From Methanolinea sp. UBA275 (lineage in GTDB: Archaea > Halobacteriota > Methanomicrobia > Methanomicrobiales > Methanospirillaceae), in contig DAWU01000009.1 of NCBI GenBank assembly GCA_002506105.1, forward strand, positions 1 through 64,000: a stretch of DNA of 64,000 nt, given 5' to 3'. The notes beneath the pieces were generated by a model, which saw only the letters and a program-made list of their open reading frames with translations, was not told the origin of the DNA and did not search any database. Positions 1 through 8,398 of the stretch are shown in pieces. The position numbers were made by a program, and so were the translations under genes. The first letter of the stretch is position 1. Each line of letters opens with the position of its first letter.

Positions 1-745
1 TTCCTTCTTCTGGCGAAGTCAGGATGTTGGATGAGACATGGTTCCGTCCAAAGACCTCGACGGCCTCCTGCAATGAGTCCAGGATGAATTCAAGGGTGTG
101 CCCTTTATGCCCCCTGCATATCCGGTCAAAGATGTCGGGGTCCATGGTCTCGACGCTGTATTTCACCTCGTTAACCCCTGCCTCTTTGAGCCTCTTTGAT
201 GACCCTTCTGCTGGGTGGACTGCCACGCCGATTGGAACCCCGTAGTGGGCGAGGGCTCTTACAATCTCCACGACCCTGTCGATCTCGTCCTCCGGTGAGA
301 CTTCAATTCCCGAGGTGAGGGAGATGACCTCCAATTTCCCCCATTGTTTCGCGTCTTCGACAATGGCAATAATATCATCAAGTGTCTTGATCTTCCCCTT
401 CGATCCTGGAACCGAGCAGAACTGGCAGTCGTAGATGCAGCGTTCGCTGATCGTGATGTATACCTGGCCAGGGCAGTGGGCAACCACCTCCTCGATGACT
501 CCTTCAACGATCTCTCGTCTGTCCCGGAGTATTACCACATGATCATTCTTTCGCACCATCTTCAGCGGGGACTCCTTGCTCACTTCGAGCCTGACCCGGA
601 GCCCCCCGGATGAAAAGAAGATATTCTGGGTCCCCATCCCGGGACCGGCCGTCGACATCCTGGGTGGGGGCAGAAGCGATGGTTCAACATCGATCTTTCC
701 GAGGGAGAGGAGTTCTGCCTTGATCTTCTCATTCATCACGGTCAT
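1..745 (-). CDS. Radical SAM protein (C-terminus beyond window)
   Basis: The first 248 residues are visible; the 3' end lies beyond the window edge. I translated this frame by hand from ATG at 745, and it is open to base 1. A radical SAM CxxxCxxC motif sits at residues C103, C107 and C110, followed by a TIM-barrel-like region with a glycine-rich stretch and the segment VKYSVETMDPDIFDR, typical of this fold. An N-terminal extension of about 90 residues precedes the cluster motif. Only 12 bases separate it from the stop of the upstream amidohydrolase-like gene, so the two are probably co-transcribed. The iron-sulfur cluster and SAM chemistry follow from the motif. The substrate cannot be told; biotin/lipoyl-synthase-like archaeal enzymes are one possibility. 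Confidence 0.85.
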   Translation of the reverse strand, partial: MTVMNEKIKAELLSLGKIDVEPSLLPPPRMSTAGPGMGTQNIFFSSGGLRVRLEVSKESPLKMVRKNDHVVILRDRREIVEGVIEEVVAHCPGQVYITISERCIYDCQFCSVPGSKGKIKTLDDIIAIVEDAKQWGKLEVISLTSGIEVSPEDEIDRVVEIVRALAHYGVPIGVAVHPAEGSSKRLKEAGVNEVKYSVETMDPDIFDRICRGHKGHTLEFILDSLQEAVEVFGRNHVSSNILTSPEEG

Positions 746-757
746 TCCGAAATCCGC

Positions 758-1630
758 TCATTTGAGGCCAAACAAGGTCGACGCATTCCCGGAGAGGAGG
801 TTTTCGAGCACTTCGGGCTTATACGAGAACCGTGTGAATTCTGAAATGCTCTGCGCAAGGGGCCGGACAGGGTATGACGAGGCGTACATGATCCGGTCCC
901 CCAGGAAATGATTGGCGGCATCGACCCATTCCTGTGCTCCTGGGAATCCCGGAATGAACTGGAAGAAGTCGGGAATAGCCCAGATGTTTCCGAGCGGGGC
1001 GTTTGCAATCATTACCCCGATCATCTCGCTCGTATAGGGGAATGCTGCGTGGACGACAACGATCGGAAGTGTGGGGAAGGCATTTGCGACCCGCTGGATC
1101 CGCCAGGGTTCAGCATACGAGATATCCGGCCCCTGCATGAGACTGCACGTGAGATAGAGCACGCCATCGAGTTCCGCACACCTCTGGTAAAGAGGAAAAT
1201 TCGCCGGGTCGTCGACATACCTCGGCGGATTCCACCACCCCGGGTCGACTGCAATACCTGCAAAATGCATCCCCCGGAGCGTCCTCTCTATCTCCCTGAT
1301 ACCTTCCTCTACGTTCGCGCCGTTGATCCCTGCAAGTGCAATCGGGAACTGGTCAGGGTACCGGTCGCGGAGTTCCGCGATATCATCGTTCGAGATGATG
1401 CGGTGCCCGGCCTGCCTCCCGACAAGGATGCCCATATCGACACCCGCGGCATCCATTTCGTCCATGAAGAGTTCCCATGACTTCTGCATCATGGAGGGAG
1501 TGTGTTCGTATCCGCTGACAAGCGGGCTCTTCCTTGCCGCAGGTCGTGCCCCGGGTTCAGGAGCCAGGACCTGTGTCAGGCTTTTATACGGGGGCCTTAC
1601 CCGTGCATCGATGATCATATGGTGGTCCAT
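758..1630 (-). CDS. Amidohydrolase-2-like TIM-barrel protein lacking metal ligands
   Basis: This 290-residue protein has the overall pattern of the amidohydrolase-2 (metal-dependent TIM-barrel hydrolase) family: an N-terminal MIIDA segment, a beta-strand ending VVVHAAFP at 191-198, and a C-terminal YASSYPVRP segment near 250. The usual HxH metal motif after the first strand reads RVR (R10, R12), and the usual aspartate of the GSDYP-type motif is serine (S252). Only H194 remains in a ligand position. It may be a non-catalytic derivative or use other chemistry. The start may be the ATG at 1630 or the in-frame ATG four codons later. It lies 12 bases upstream of the radical SAM gene, which suggests a joint role. 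Confidence 0.8.
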   Translation of the reverse strand: MDHHMIIDARVRPPYKSLTQVLAPEPGARPAARKSPLVSGYEHTPSMMQKSWELFMDEMDAAGVDMGILVGRQAGHRIISNDDIAELRDRYPDQFPIALAGINGANVEEGIREIERTLRGMHFAGIAVDPGWWNPPRYVDDPANFPLYQRCAELDGVLYLTCSLMQGPDISYAEPWRIQRVANAFPTLPIVVVHAAFPYTSEMIGVMIANAPLGNIWAIPDFFQFIPGFPGAQEWVDAANHFLGDRIMYASSYPVRPLAQSISEFTRFSYKPEVLENLLSGNASTLFGLK

Positions 1631-1786
1631 CCCGGCCTCGATGGCCTCTGATCAGTCTCTTACTTTCCGGGTAATAACATAAAGGGTATCCGGCAGGTAT
1701 CCATTTCGACTCTGTTCCCGGGATCAGGGTCTTGATCGATTGATCCCGGGATTTGCCGCTCTCGGCACAAAGTATTCTGATTCAGG

Positions 1787-2461
1787 TCAGGGTGGAAATA
1801 CCCCTGGAACCGATGGGATGCCGGAAGCATGGTTCTTAAGGTATTCAGCACACAGAGTGTATCCGCCGATCACGAGTTCTCTCTCCACTCCAGGCACACC
1901 GCAGGCAACGATGTGGATATTTTTCGTCTCAGTGGTGACCTTTGTAGCATCCGAGTCGCGGTACGGATAGACCGCAATAATCTCACCAGGGTCTGCCAGG
2001 ATGACCTGGTTTTTCCGGAGAAGGACTGGCTTTTCCATCCCAATACCTAGAAATACCTCCCCTTCTGCAGCAAACCTCATTGTGAGGTCTCCATTGAGCG
2101 TGTCTGAATCGAATGCCCCGATGGGAATGCTGCTTCCTGCCGAAGCAAGGTTGTAGGCATCCACGGCAGTATTGATAGTCGGCAACTTCCCACCGGAAAG
2201 GATCCGCCTGACAAGAGCTTCAGAAGCGGGCCTTGTTTTTGTGGGATCGACCCCGACACTCCAGAAAAAGTCGCGGTAGGCCCGAAAGAGAGGGTCATCC
2301 TTGACCGAATCAAGGGTATACCGTGACTTGATCTGCTGGATAATCTCCTGTTTCAGGGCATCGAGATTGGGACTATTGCGTGTGATCCTGACAGACCTGA
2401 TATCGCCCTCTGCAACGCAGATCCCGGGAAACGTCTCCAGAATGTCGGCATGGAATTCCAT
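1787..2461 (-). CDS. B3/B4 tRNA-binding/editing domain protein
   Basis: This 224-residue protein resembles the free-standing B3/B4 domain family, which is related to the editing module of the phenylalanyl-tRNA synthetase beta subunit. Supporting stretches include the helix-rich N-terminus with SRYTLDSVKDDPLFRAYRDFFW, the VDAYNLASAGSSIPIGAFD segment characteristic of the family, and the closing VACGVPGVERELVIGG region. Such proteins are thought to act on mischarged tRNAs or amino acid derivatives, but most are uncharacterised. No signal peptide or membrane segment is visible, so it should be cytoplasmic. It is followed at 150 bases by the amidohydrolase-like gene on the same strand. Confidence 0.8.
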   Translation of the reverse strand: MEFHADILETFPGICVAEGDIRSVRITRNSPNLDALKQEIIQQIKSRYTLDSVKDDPLFRAYRDFFWSVGVDPTKTRPASEALVRRILSGGKLPTINTAVDAYNLASAGSSIPIGAFDSDTLNGDLTMRFAAEGEVFLGIGMEKPVLLRKNQVILADPGEIIAVYPYRDSDATKVTTETKNIHIVACGVPGVERELVIGGYTLCAEYLKNHASGIPSVPGVFPP

Positions 2462-2611
2462 GGTATATCCATACTATCTGTGAATAAAGAGGGATAACAT
2501 TGGCTTTTCAATCCAGATGCTCTGCAATGAACGCTGAACAGGGGATTATGACAGGGCACCTGTATGGCAAACCCATGTTACAATGTGCAGCTTTTCTATG
2601 CATGAGCGATG

Positions 2612-2660
2612 GGAGTATTTTTATAGTTGTTACTGTATAATCCAGGATCTGCCAGGAGGT
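2612..2660 (+). promoter_or_regulatory. Promoter and ribosome site of the YHS gene
   Basis: A TATA-like TATTTTTATAG stretch at about 2612-2622 is followed by a strong GGAGGT at 2655-2660, seven bases before the ATG at 2668. The ATG at 2661 is in another frame and is too close to the ribosome site. Confidence 0.5.
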
Positions 2661-2667
2661 ATGGAGA

Positions 2668-2850
2668 ATGGCGACAGATCCCGTCTGCTACATGGTTGTC
2701 GATGAGGACGAATCGGAATACCGGTCTTCCTACAAGGGACAGGAGTACTATTTCTGTTCTGAGTTCTGCCGGAAAAAGTTTGAGAAAAATCCCGAACGAT
2801 ATGTGAAACTAGCCCGTTCACTGGACATCGGCCCGGATATCAGTTGTTAG
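2668..2850 (+). CDS. YHS domain protein
   Basis: This 60-residue protein is essentially one YHS domain. It starts MATDPVCYMVV and continues with the YKGQEYYFCSEFC block, with cysteines at 7, 30 and 34, then KKFEKNPERY. YHS domains are small treble-clef-like metal-binding modules, often found alone or fused to heavy-metal ATPases. The partner here is not evident. The start is supported by a GGAGGT ribosome site seven bases upstream. The flanking genes are both on the other strand, so it is transcribed alone. Confidence 0.9.
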   Translation: MATDPVCYMVVDEDESEYRSSYKGQEYYFCSEFCRKKFEKNPERYVKLARSLDIGPDISC

Positions 2851-2876
2851 AAATATCTCCCCTATTTTTCATGTTC

Positions 2877-3686
2877 TCATGGTTTTCGGGCTTCGACTTC
2901 AAGCCGGACCATCCTGACATGAACAAGGCCTTCTGAATCCGGCGGATATCGTTCAAGATACAATTCTGCAAGGTCAGAGATGAAGCGATCACTCGCAGAG
3001 TTGGGAACCCTTTCTGTATAGGGGAGCCACGTGGTACGAATCCATCCTGAGAGTCCTTCTTTTCCTGCCTGGGCCATATCTTTCAGGATCAGTTCCACTC
3101 TGACCGGGATGAGGCCTGCATCCTCCAGCAGCACCCTGTACTCATTATGAGTGAGGAAATGATAGGGGCTTGCAAAATCCCTGAAATATTCTTTCCAGTG
3201 TTCCGAGCGGATCATCTCATCAGCCAGGTCGAGGATGTCACTCGCATTCCCATGACCCCCCATCTGGAAGAAGATTCTTCCCTGGCTTTTTAAGCATCGA
3301 GAGACTCCCTGGAGCATCCTCGCATGGTCCGGAACCCAGTGGAGGGCTGCATTTGAGAATACAAGGTCAAACTGGTCCACAAATCGGATATCCATTGCGT
3401 CCATTTCGAGAAACGAAATGCCTGGATTCTGGGAGTGGGGATACTTTTCCCTGGCAAGCCTGACCATCGATGATGAACTATCGATAGCCGTGACACAACC
3501 CTGTGGGACGCGGGAGGCGAGCAGCGCGGTCACTTTCCCGTCCCCGCACCCTAAATCGAGCACCGATTCTGTTCCGTTCAGCTCGAGTTTCCCGATAATC
3601 TCCCCTGCCCACTGGTACTGGGCCTGGGAATGCGCAGCATAATCAGAGGGATTCCAATCATATCGTTCCATGCATATGGTCTCCAA
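2877..3686 (-). CDS. SAM-dependent methyltransferase (trans-aconitate methyltransferase-like)
   Basis: This 269-residue class I methyltransferase carries motif I VLDLGCGDGKVTALLA near residue 43, an acidic post-I motif ending VTAIDSS, and FDLVFSNAALHWVPDH, the tryptophan-containing motif IV typical of the trans-aconitate methyltransferase/malonyl-ACP methyltransferase group. It is cytoplasmic, with no signal peptide. It converges with the YHS gene. The sequence does not show the methyl acceptor. The ATG at 3686 is the first of two methionines in METICMERYDWNP; the second, MERYDWNP, is an equally plausible start because homologues often begin with a W-N-x-x-Y-like stretch. Confidence 0.85.
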   Translation of the reverse strand: METICMERYDWNPSDYAAHSQAQYQWAGEIIGKLELNGTESVLDLGCGDGKVTALLASRVPQGCVTAIDSSSSMVRLAREKYPHSQNPGISFLEMDAMDIRFVDQFDLVFSNAALHWVPDHARMLQGVSRCLKSQGRIFFQMGGHGNASDILDLADEMIRSEHWKEYFRDFASPYHFLTHNEYRVLLEDAGLIPVRVELILKDMAQAGKEGLSGWIRTTWLPYTERVPNSASDRFISDLAELYLERYPPDSEGLVHVRMVRLEVEARKP

Positions 3687-3826
3687 TCGATCCGTACATG
3701 CTCACTCAAAATTGTGCAGAGCAGGAGAGAAGAATGTTTGGACATACAGGTTCCTTCCCGGAGATGACTTCCAAAAATCCCGCACTCAACGCCAGCTTTA
3801 ATCCCTCTGGATGAAAAGACGCATGC

Positions 3827-5158
3827 ATGAATTCATCCCTTGCGGCCATCGCTGCGCTGGCAGTTTTCTGCATCCTTGCACTGGTTCTTGCGGGATGCAC
3901 AGGTCCGGGAGAACCCGGGCCTTCCATTCCTGGAGACACACCCACTCCCTCTCTTGCGGAGACCTCGTCTTCACTTGCGCCACTCTCCCCAATTCCCGGT
4001 TCGGACACGAATGTGGTCGATGCGAATAACCGGGTTGCTCTTGACCTGTACGGAAGGATTGCAGATGATCCGAAAACCGGTGACAGCAACATATTCTTCT
4101 CGCCCTTCTCCATCTCGTCCGCGCTCGCTATCACCTATGAAGGCGCGAGAGGGACCACAGCCGAAGAGATACGCTCGGTATTCCATTTCCCGGAGAACCA
4201 GAGCGTCATGAGATCAGGATTTGCCGAGGTTATTGCGGGCATGGATAACAAGACGAACGCATACACGCTCCGGACGGCAAATGCGCTCTGGGCTGAAGAG
4301 ACGTATCCATTCCTCGCAGAGTACATCAGTGCAGCAGACCGGTATTATGGTGCAAAGACGAACAACCTTGACTTCGTGTATGCACCCGAAGACTCCAGGG
4401 TCACTATCAACAGGTGGGTTGAAGACCAGACTGAAGACAGGATCAAGAATCTGCTTCAACCCGATTCGATTAATCCTGCTACCCGACTCGTTATCACCAA
4501 CGCCATTTATTTCAAGGGAACGTGGGTAAAGCAATTTAATGAGGAGAAGACGACTGATGCCGACTTCCGGACCGGGACCGGCTCGATCGTCCGGGTCCCG
4601 ATGATGCAGCGAACCGACGAAGATGCACGCTATGGGTATGCGGAGACCGACACTCTTCAGATACTCTCGATGCCCTATGAATCGGGCGACGGGAAAGATC
4701 TCTCGATGCTGGTCCTTCTCCCAAAGGATGGGGGCCTTGCCAGCGTTGAACATTCTTTGAATACCAGCATGCTCTCCTCACTGCAGGATTCGCTCAGGAC
4801 CCGGAGAGTCATGGTTTACTTCCCGAAATTCGTGATGGAGACGAAATATTCGCTGCCCGCGGTGCTCTCCGCGATGGGGATGCCGACCGCATTCACCTGG
4901 TCCGCTGACTTCTCCGGCATGGATGGTATGAGGAACCTGTATATCGACGATGTTGTCCACCAGGCGTTTGTCGAAGTGAACGAGGAGGGAACGGAGGCTG
5001 CCGCAGCGACAGGGGTGACTATGCATCTTACATCGCTGAGGGTTGATGAACCGCCGGTACCAGTGTTCCGGGCCGATCACCCGTTCATATTCCTCATCCG
5101 GGACGATGAGACTGGAAATATCCTGTTCATCGGGCGGGTCACAAACCCGGTGCAATAA
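3827..5158 (+). CDS. Lipoprotein serpin, copy 1
   Basis: This 443-residue serpin is exported as a lipoprotein. A hydrophobic leader ends in LVLAGC with the lipidation cysteine at C24, then a Pro/Thr-rich linker of about 35 residues. The serpin core is complete: NIFFSPFSISSALA, the breach/shutter segment ITNAIYFKGTW, the hinge EEGTEAAAATG and the C-terminal signature VFRADHPFIFLIRDDETGNI. The alanine-rich hinge indicates an inhibitory serpin able to insert its loop, not a passive member. The reactive loop between hinge and FRADHPF is a few residues longer than in alpha-1-antitrypsin; counting from the hinge puts P1-P1' at about LT-S, which is uncertain. It is followed at 86 bases by a paralogue. 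Serpins are uncommon in archaea. Confidence 0.93.
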   Translation: MNSSLAAIAALAVFCILALVLAGCTGPGEPGPSIPGDTPTPSLAETSSSLAPLSPIPGSDTNVVDANNRVALDLYGRIADDPKTGDSNIFFSPFSISSALAITYEGARGTTAEEIRSVFHFPENQSVMRSGFAEVIAGMDNKTNAYTLRTANALWAEETYPFLAEYISAADRYYGAKTNNLDFVYAPEDSRVTINRWVEDQTEDRIKNLLQPDSINPATRLVITNAIYFKGTWVKQFNEEKTTDADFRTGTGSIVRVPMMQRTDEDARYGYAETDTLQILSMPYESGDGKDLSMLVLLPKDGGLASVEHSLNTSMLSSLQDSLRTRRVMVYFPKFVMETKYSLPAVLSAMGMPTAFTWSADFSGMDGMRNLYIDDVVHQAFVEVNEEGTEAAAATGVTMHLTSLRVDEPPVPVFRADHPFIFLIRDDETGNILFIGRVTNPVQ

Positions 5159-5244
5159 TTCCCTTTTTCTTTTCAGATGCGATAGAAACGAAAATTTTCA
5201 CACTTAACGCCAGATTTAATCAATCGTATTCCAAAAACACAGGT

Positions 5245-6546
5245 ATGCACAGAATTCTCCTGCCTGCACTGGCATCCCTCGTCATCCTCGCACTGCTCCT
5301 TGCAGGATGCATGGGTCCTGGAAAACCCGGTCCTTCAGGAACGGAGGAGACTCCCACCCCGCAACCTTCACCAGGCCAGCAGTCCGCTTCTCTTGATACC
5401 ATCGTCGAAGCGAACAACGCGTTCGCATTCGATCTCTACCAGGAACTCACAGGTGACCCGGAATACCAGGATAGCAACATCTTCTTCTCGCCCTTCTCTA
5501 TCTCAACCGCCCTTTCCATCACGTATGAAGGAGCGAGGGGGCAGACCGCGGAGCAGATCCGATCAGTCTTCCATTTCCCGGACAACCAGTCAGTTCTCCG
5601 GCACGGCTACACCGATCTCATTGCACGGATCAACAGTGGATCAAATGCCTACACGCTCCGGACCGCAAACGCTCTCTGGGCAGAGCAGACCTATCCCTTC
5701 CTTACGGATTACATCAACACCGCCGAACGCACTTATAATGCAAAGACGACCAACCTCGACTTTGTCCACCACCCCGAGGAATCCAGGGTTACTATCAACC
5801 AGTGGGTGGAAGACCAGACTGAAGACAGGATCAAAGACCTCATCCCACCTGGCGAAATCAATCCCAGTACAGCCCTTGTGATCACCAATGCCATCTACTT
5901 CAAGGGGACCTGGGTGAAGCAGTTCGATACGGCACTGACAAGGGATGCCGAATTCCTGACGGGGAGCGGAGCCATCGTGCAGGTCCCGATGATGCAGCGG
6001 ACCGATGATGCCGCTGTGTTCAGGTATGCCGAGACCGGCTCGTTCCAGGTGCTTGAGATGCCCTACGAGTCAGGTGACGGGACAGAACTCTCCATGTTAA
6101 TCCTGCTGCCGAAAGACGGCAGCCTCGATACCGTTGAGAAATCTTTGGATGCAGGCTCGCTCCAGGAGATCCGGAAGTCACTCGCATATAAGATCGTAAG
6201 GGTGTATTTCCCGAAGTTGACGATGGAGACGAAATATTTCCTGCCCAGGACTCTCTCAGCAATGGGAATGCCGATGGCATTCACTGCCGGTGCCGACTTC
6301 TCCGGGATGGATGGCAGCAGGGATCTCTTCATCACGAATGTCATTCACCAGGCGTTTGTAGAAGTAAATGAGGAGGGAACGGAAGCCGCAGCAGCAACCG
6401 CAGTGATCATGGGGAAAGGCGCAGCCCCCGTGGAAGAGAAGATCCCTGTATTCCGGGCAGATCACCCGTTCATCTTCCTCATCCAGGACAATGAGACCGG
6501 GAATATCCTCTTCATGGGCCGGGTGAACAACCCGGTCGGCACCTGA
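5245..6546 (+). CDS. Lipoprotein serpin, copy 2
   Basis: This 433-residue tandem paralogue of the preceding serpin has the same layout: a lipobox LLLAGC with C22, a Pro-rich linker, the NIFFSPFSISTALS and ITNAIYFKGTW blocks, the hinge EEGTEAAAATAV and the signature VFRADHPFIFLIQDNETGNI. The core is highly similar to copy 1, but the segment after the hinge differs completely (IMGKGAAPVEEK against TMHLTSLRVDEP). The two probably inhibit different proteases at or outside the cell surface. T-rich stretches follow both copies (about 5162-5175 and 6548-6553), and the short spacer also allows a single transcript. It converges with the diadenylate-cyclase gene, whose stop lies 33 bases downstream. 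Confidence 0.93.
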   Translation: MHRILLPALASLVILALLLAGCMGPGKPGPSGTEETPTPQPSPGQQSASLDTIVEANNAFAFDLYQELTGDPEYQDSNIFFSPFSISTALSITYEGARGQTAEQIRSVFHFPDNQSVLRHGYTDLIARINSGSNAYTLRTANALWAEQTYPFLTDYINTAERTYNAKTTNLDFVHHPEESRVTINQWVEDQTEDRIKDLIPPGEINPSTALVITNAIYFKGTWVKQFDTALTRDAEFLTGSGAIVQVPMMQRTDDAAVFRYAETGSFQVLEMPYESGDGTELSMLILLPKDGSLDTVEKSLDAGSLQEIRKSLAYKIVRVYFPKLTMETKYFLPRTLSAMGMPMAFTAGADFSGMDGSRDLFITNVIHQAFVEVNEEGTEAAAATAVIMGKGAAPVEEKIPVFRADHPFIFLIQDNETGNILFMGRVNNPVGT

Positions 6547-6579
6547 ATTTTTTCCGTCCCATTTACGCGTGTTCACCGA

Positions 6580-8253
6580 TCAGGAATGGATCTTCTGCAC
6601 GATTGTTCCATCCCTGAAAATGGAGAGTAAGCCGCCGCTCTGGGATACGACGACCCCGATGGACTTCGTCATGCGGGTGATTCCTGCAACCGATGAATGA
6701 CGTGACCCGAGACCGTCAGGGACCTTTACCCCGCTCACATCGACGGTAAGATACCTGCCAGCCGCTTCCACGATGCCATTCCCGCTCACAATGAAGGCAC
6801 CGTCCAGCTGGGCGAACTCCTTGATATTCCCCCGAATCCCGGCATCGGTGATGTCCCGCTTCTCCTCCGTATGGCCGTGGAAGGGATTGAGAACAAACTG
6901 CCGAGAGAGGCTCATCACTGTGCCGGTATCCCCGATCACAAACGATGTCCCCACCGGCTGGCCTTCCCGTCCCTCCCGTGCGATCTCCATCGCGACCCTG
7001 ATGACTGCAATGAGCACTTCGGGCTGTACATCAGTCCCGGAGCAGGTCTTTTCGAGGAATTCCCGGGTGAGTTCTTTCCCCTGGGCAGGGATTGTCCCAC
7101 GAGGGTCAGGGGATATACCTGCGGAGATGACGGTATCCCTTGCGATCTTCTCCCACTTTTCTGCCATTCCGAGGTACAATTCCCGTTTGTGAGGAGTATT
7201 CTCTGCGAATGTCCTGAACAACTTGGCACAGACATGGGCACTCGCAACAGCAGTCTGGATGTCACCCTTTGCATGTGCGGAATAATAGAGATCTTCATGG
7301 ACTGCGATGCTCTTCGGGATATCGGTGTGCCCGGGGGGACTTCTCCTCACTGAAAAGAGGCGGTGGGCAGCGAGTGCAAGGATCACAATGACAATCCCGG
7401 TGACAAGTCCAATGAGGAGAAGCGGGGAAGTCTCCCTGGGGAGGTTTGAACCGGCAGGAAGGGGCGGTGCCGGGCTCTCTGACTTGAGCTCAACCGTGAT
7501 CCTTTTGGAGGTTGACTGGCCATCGGACTGGATTCCTGTGACATTGATGGTATAGATTCCACTGGCGTTGTAGTGATGGGTAATGGGAAGATCCGGGGCA
7601 TCCGTCGTAAATCCGTCATTCCACTCGGCAGTGACCGATCTGATGGTTACCCCTGGGCCACCCGCATTGAGATTGCCGTTCAGTGTGACGTTCAGGCGGC
7701 TTGTAACAGGTTCGAGAAGTGTCAGTGACGGGGGACTTGCTGCAATCCCCGGTCCCGCAGGGAGAATGGAGAGAGGACTTGTATTGACGGTGGCGGTGAC
7801 TTCCGGGATGGCCTGGATGGAGATATCGATGACGCCAGATTTTGAGGTATACTGGCCATCAGATTGCTCGGCGGTGACGGTGAGGATATACTTTCCTGGA
7901 TTGTGATAGTCATGCGAGTTCGGGAACCCATGGTATTCCGGCGTGCTGTTGTCTCCCCATATCCAGCGAAGTGAGAGAATCGTTTCATTTTCAGAACCGG
8001 GAGCGACACTTCCATACACCGTGCAGCTCACGTTCTCTCTCTCTATTCTGTCAAAAACAAGCGAGGGTGGGGAGGAAGCAGGAATATCCGGAATCCCAGG
8101 AGTATCAGGAAGGGGTATCTCCGCGGATTCATTCGAAGTATTCGAAGAGAGGGGGGAGTCTGCATGCACTGCTGCACCACATATAGCCCACGTGATCACA
8201 AGCATTGCTACAGAGAGGCCACACCATCCTGTGAGCAGCGATCGGCGATGCAT
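6580..8253 (-). CDS. PKD-like ectodomains, transmembrane helix and DisA_N diadenylate cyclase
   Basis: This 557-residue membrane protein has a signal sequence or first membrane segment at about 9-30 and two PKD-like beta-sandwich repeats at about 70-150 and 178-258 (WIWGDNSTPEY, YHNPGKYILTVTA, YNASGIYTINVTG). A transmembrane helix lies at about 276-299 with RLFSVRR on the cytoplasmic side. A helical linker of about 100 residues follows, then a C-terminal DisA_N domain from about 405. The cyclase motifs are visible: DGAF at 484-487 and GSRHS at 516-520, then a strand block ending FRDG. The domain family makes cyclic di-AMP from two ATP. The second motif reads RHS where bacterial enzymes have RHR. 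The layout suggests an outside signal controlling c-di-AMP synthesis inside (inference). Only 31 bases separate it from the divergent RNB gene. Confidence 0.85.
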   Translation of the reverse strand: MHRRSLLTGWCGLSVAMLVITWAICGAAVHADSPLSSNTSNESAEIPLPDTPGIPDIPASSPPSLVFDRIERENVSCTVYGSVAPGSENETILSLRWIWGDNSTPEYHGFPNSHDYHNPGKYILTVTAEQSDGQYTSKSGVIDISIQAIPEVTATVNTSPLSILPAGPGIAASPPSLTLLEPVTSRLNVTLNGNLNAGGPGVTIRSVTAEWNDGFTTDAPDLPITHHYNASGIYTINVTGIQSDGQSTSKRITVELKSESPAPPLPAGSNLPRETSPLLLIGLVTGIVIVILALAAHRLFSVRRSPPGHTDIPKSIAVHEDLYYSAHAKGDIQTAVASAHVCAKLFRTFAENTPHKRELYLGMAEKWEKIARDTVISAGISPDPRGTIPAQGKELTREFLEKTCSGTDVQPEVLIAVIRVAMEIAREGREGQPVGTSFVIGDTGTVMSLSRQFVLNPFHGHTEEKRDITDAGIRGNIKEFAQLDGAFIVSGNGIVEAAGRYLTVDVSGVKVPDGLGSRHSSVAGITRMTKSIGVVVSQSGGLLSIFRDGTIVQKIHS

Positions 8254-8398
8254 GAATGTCCCGGTATGAACACCTTAGAATATCATGATGGATGCTCTTA
8301 AAGATGGAAGCCCGGGATCCCCTGCGGGTATCCGGGAATCGATGAGGGTACTATCATCGGGTTATTTACACCCTGAAGCGAATCTCTTTCAGCCTGAC

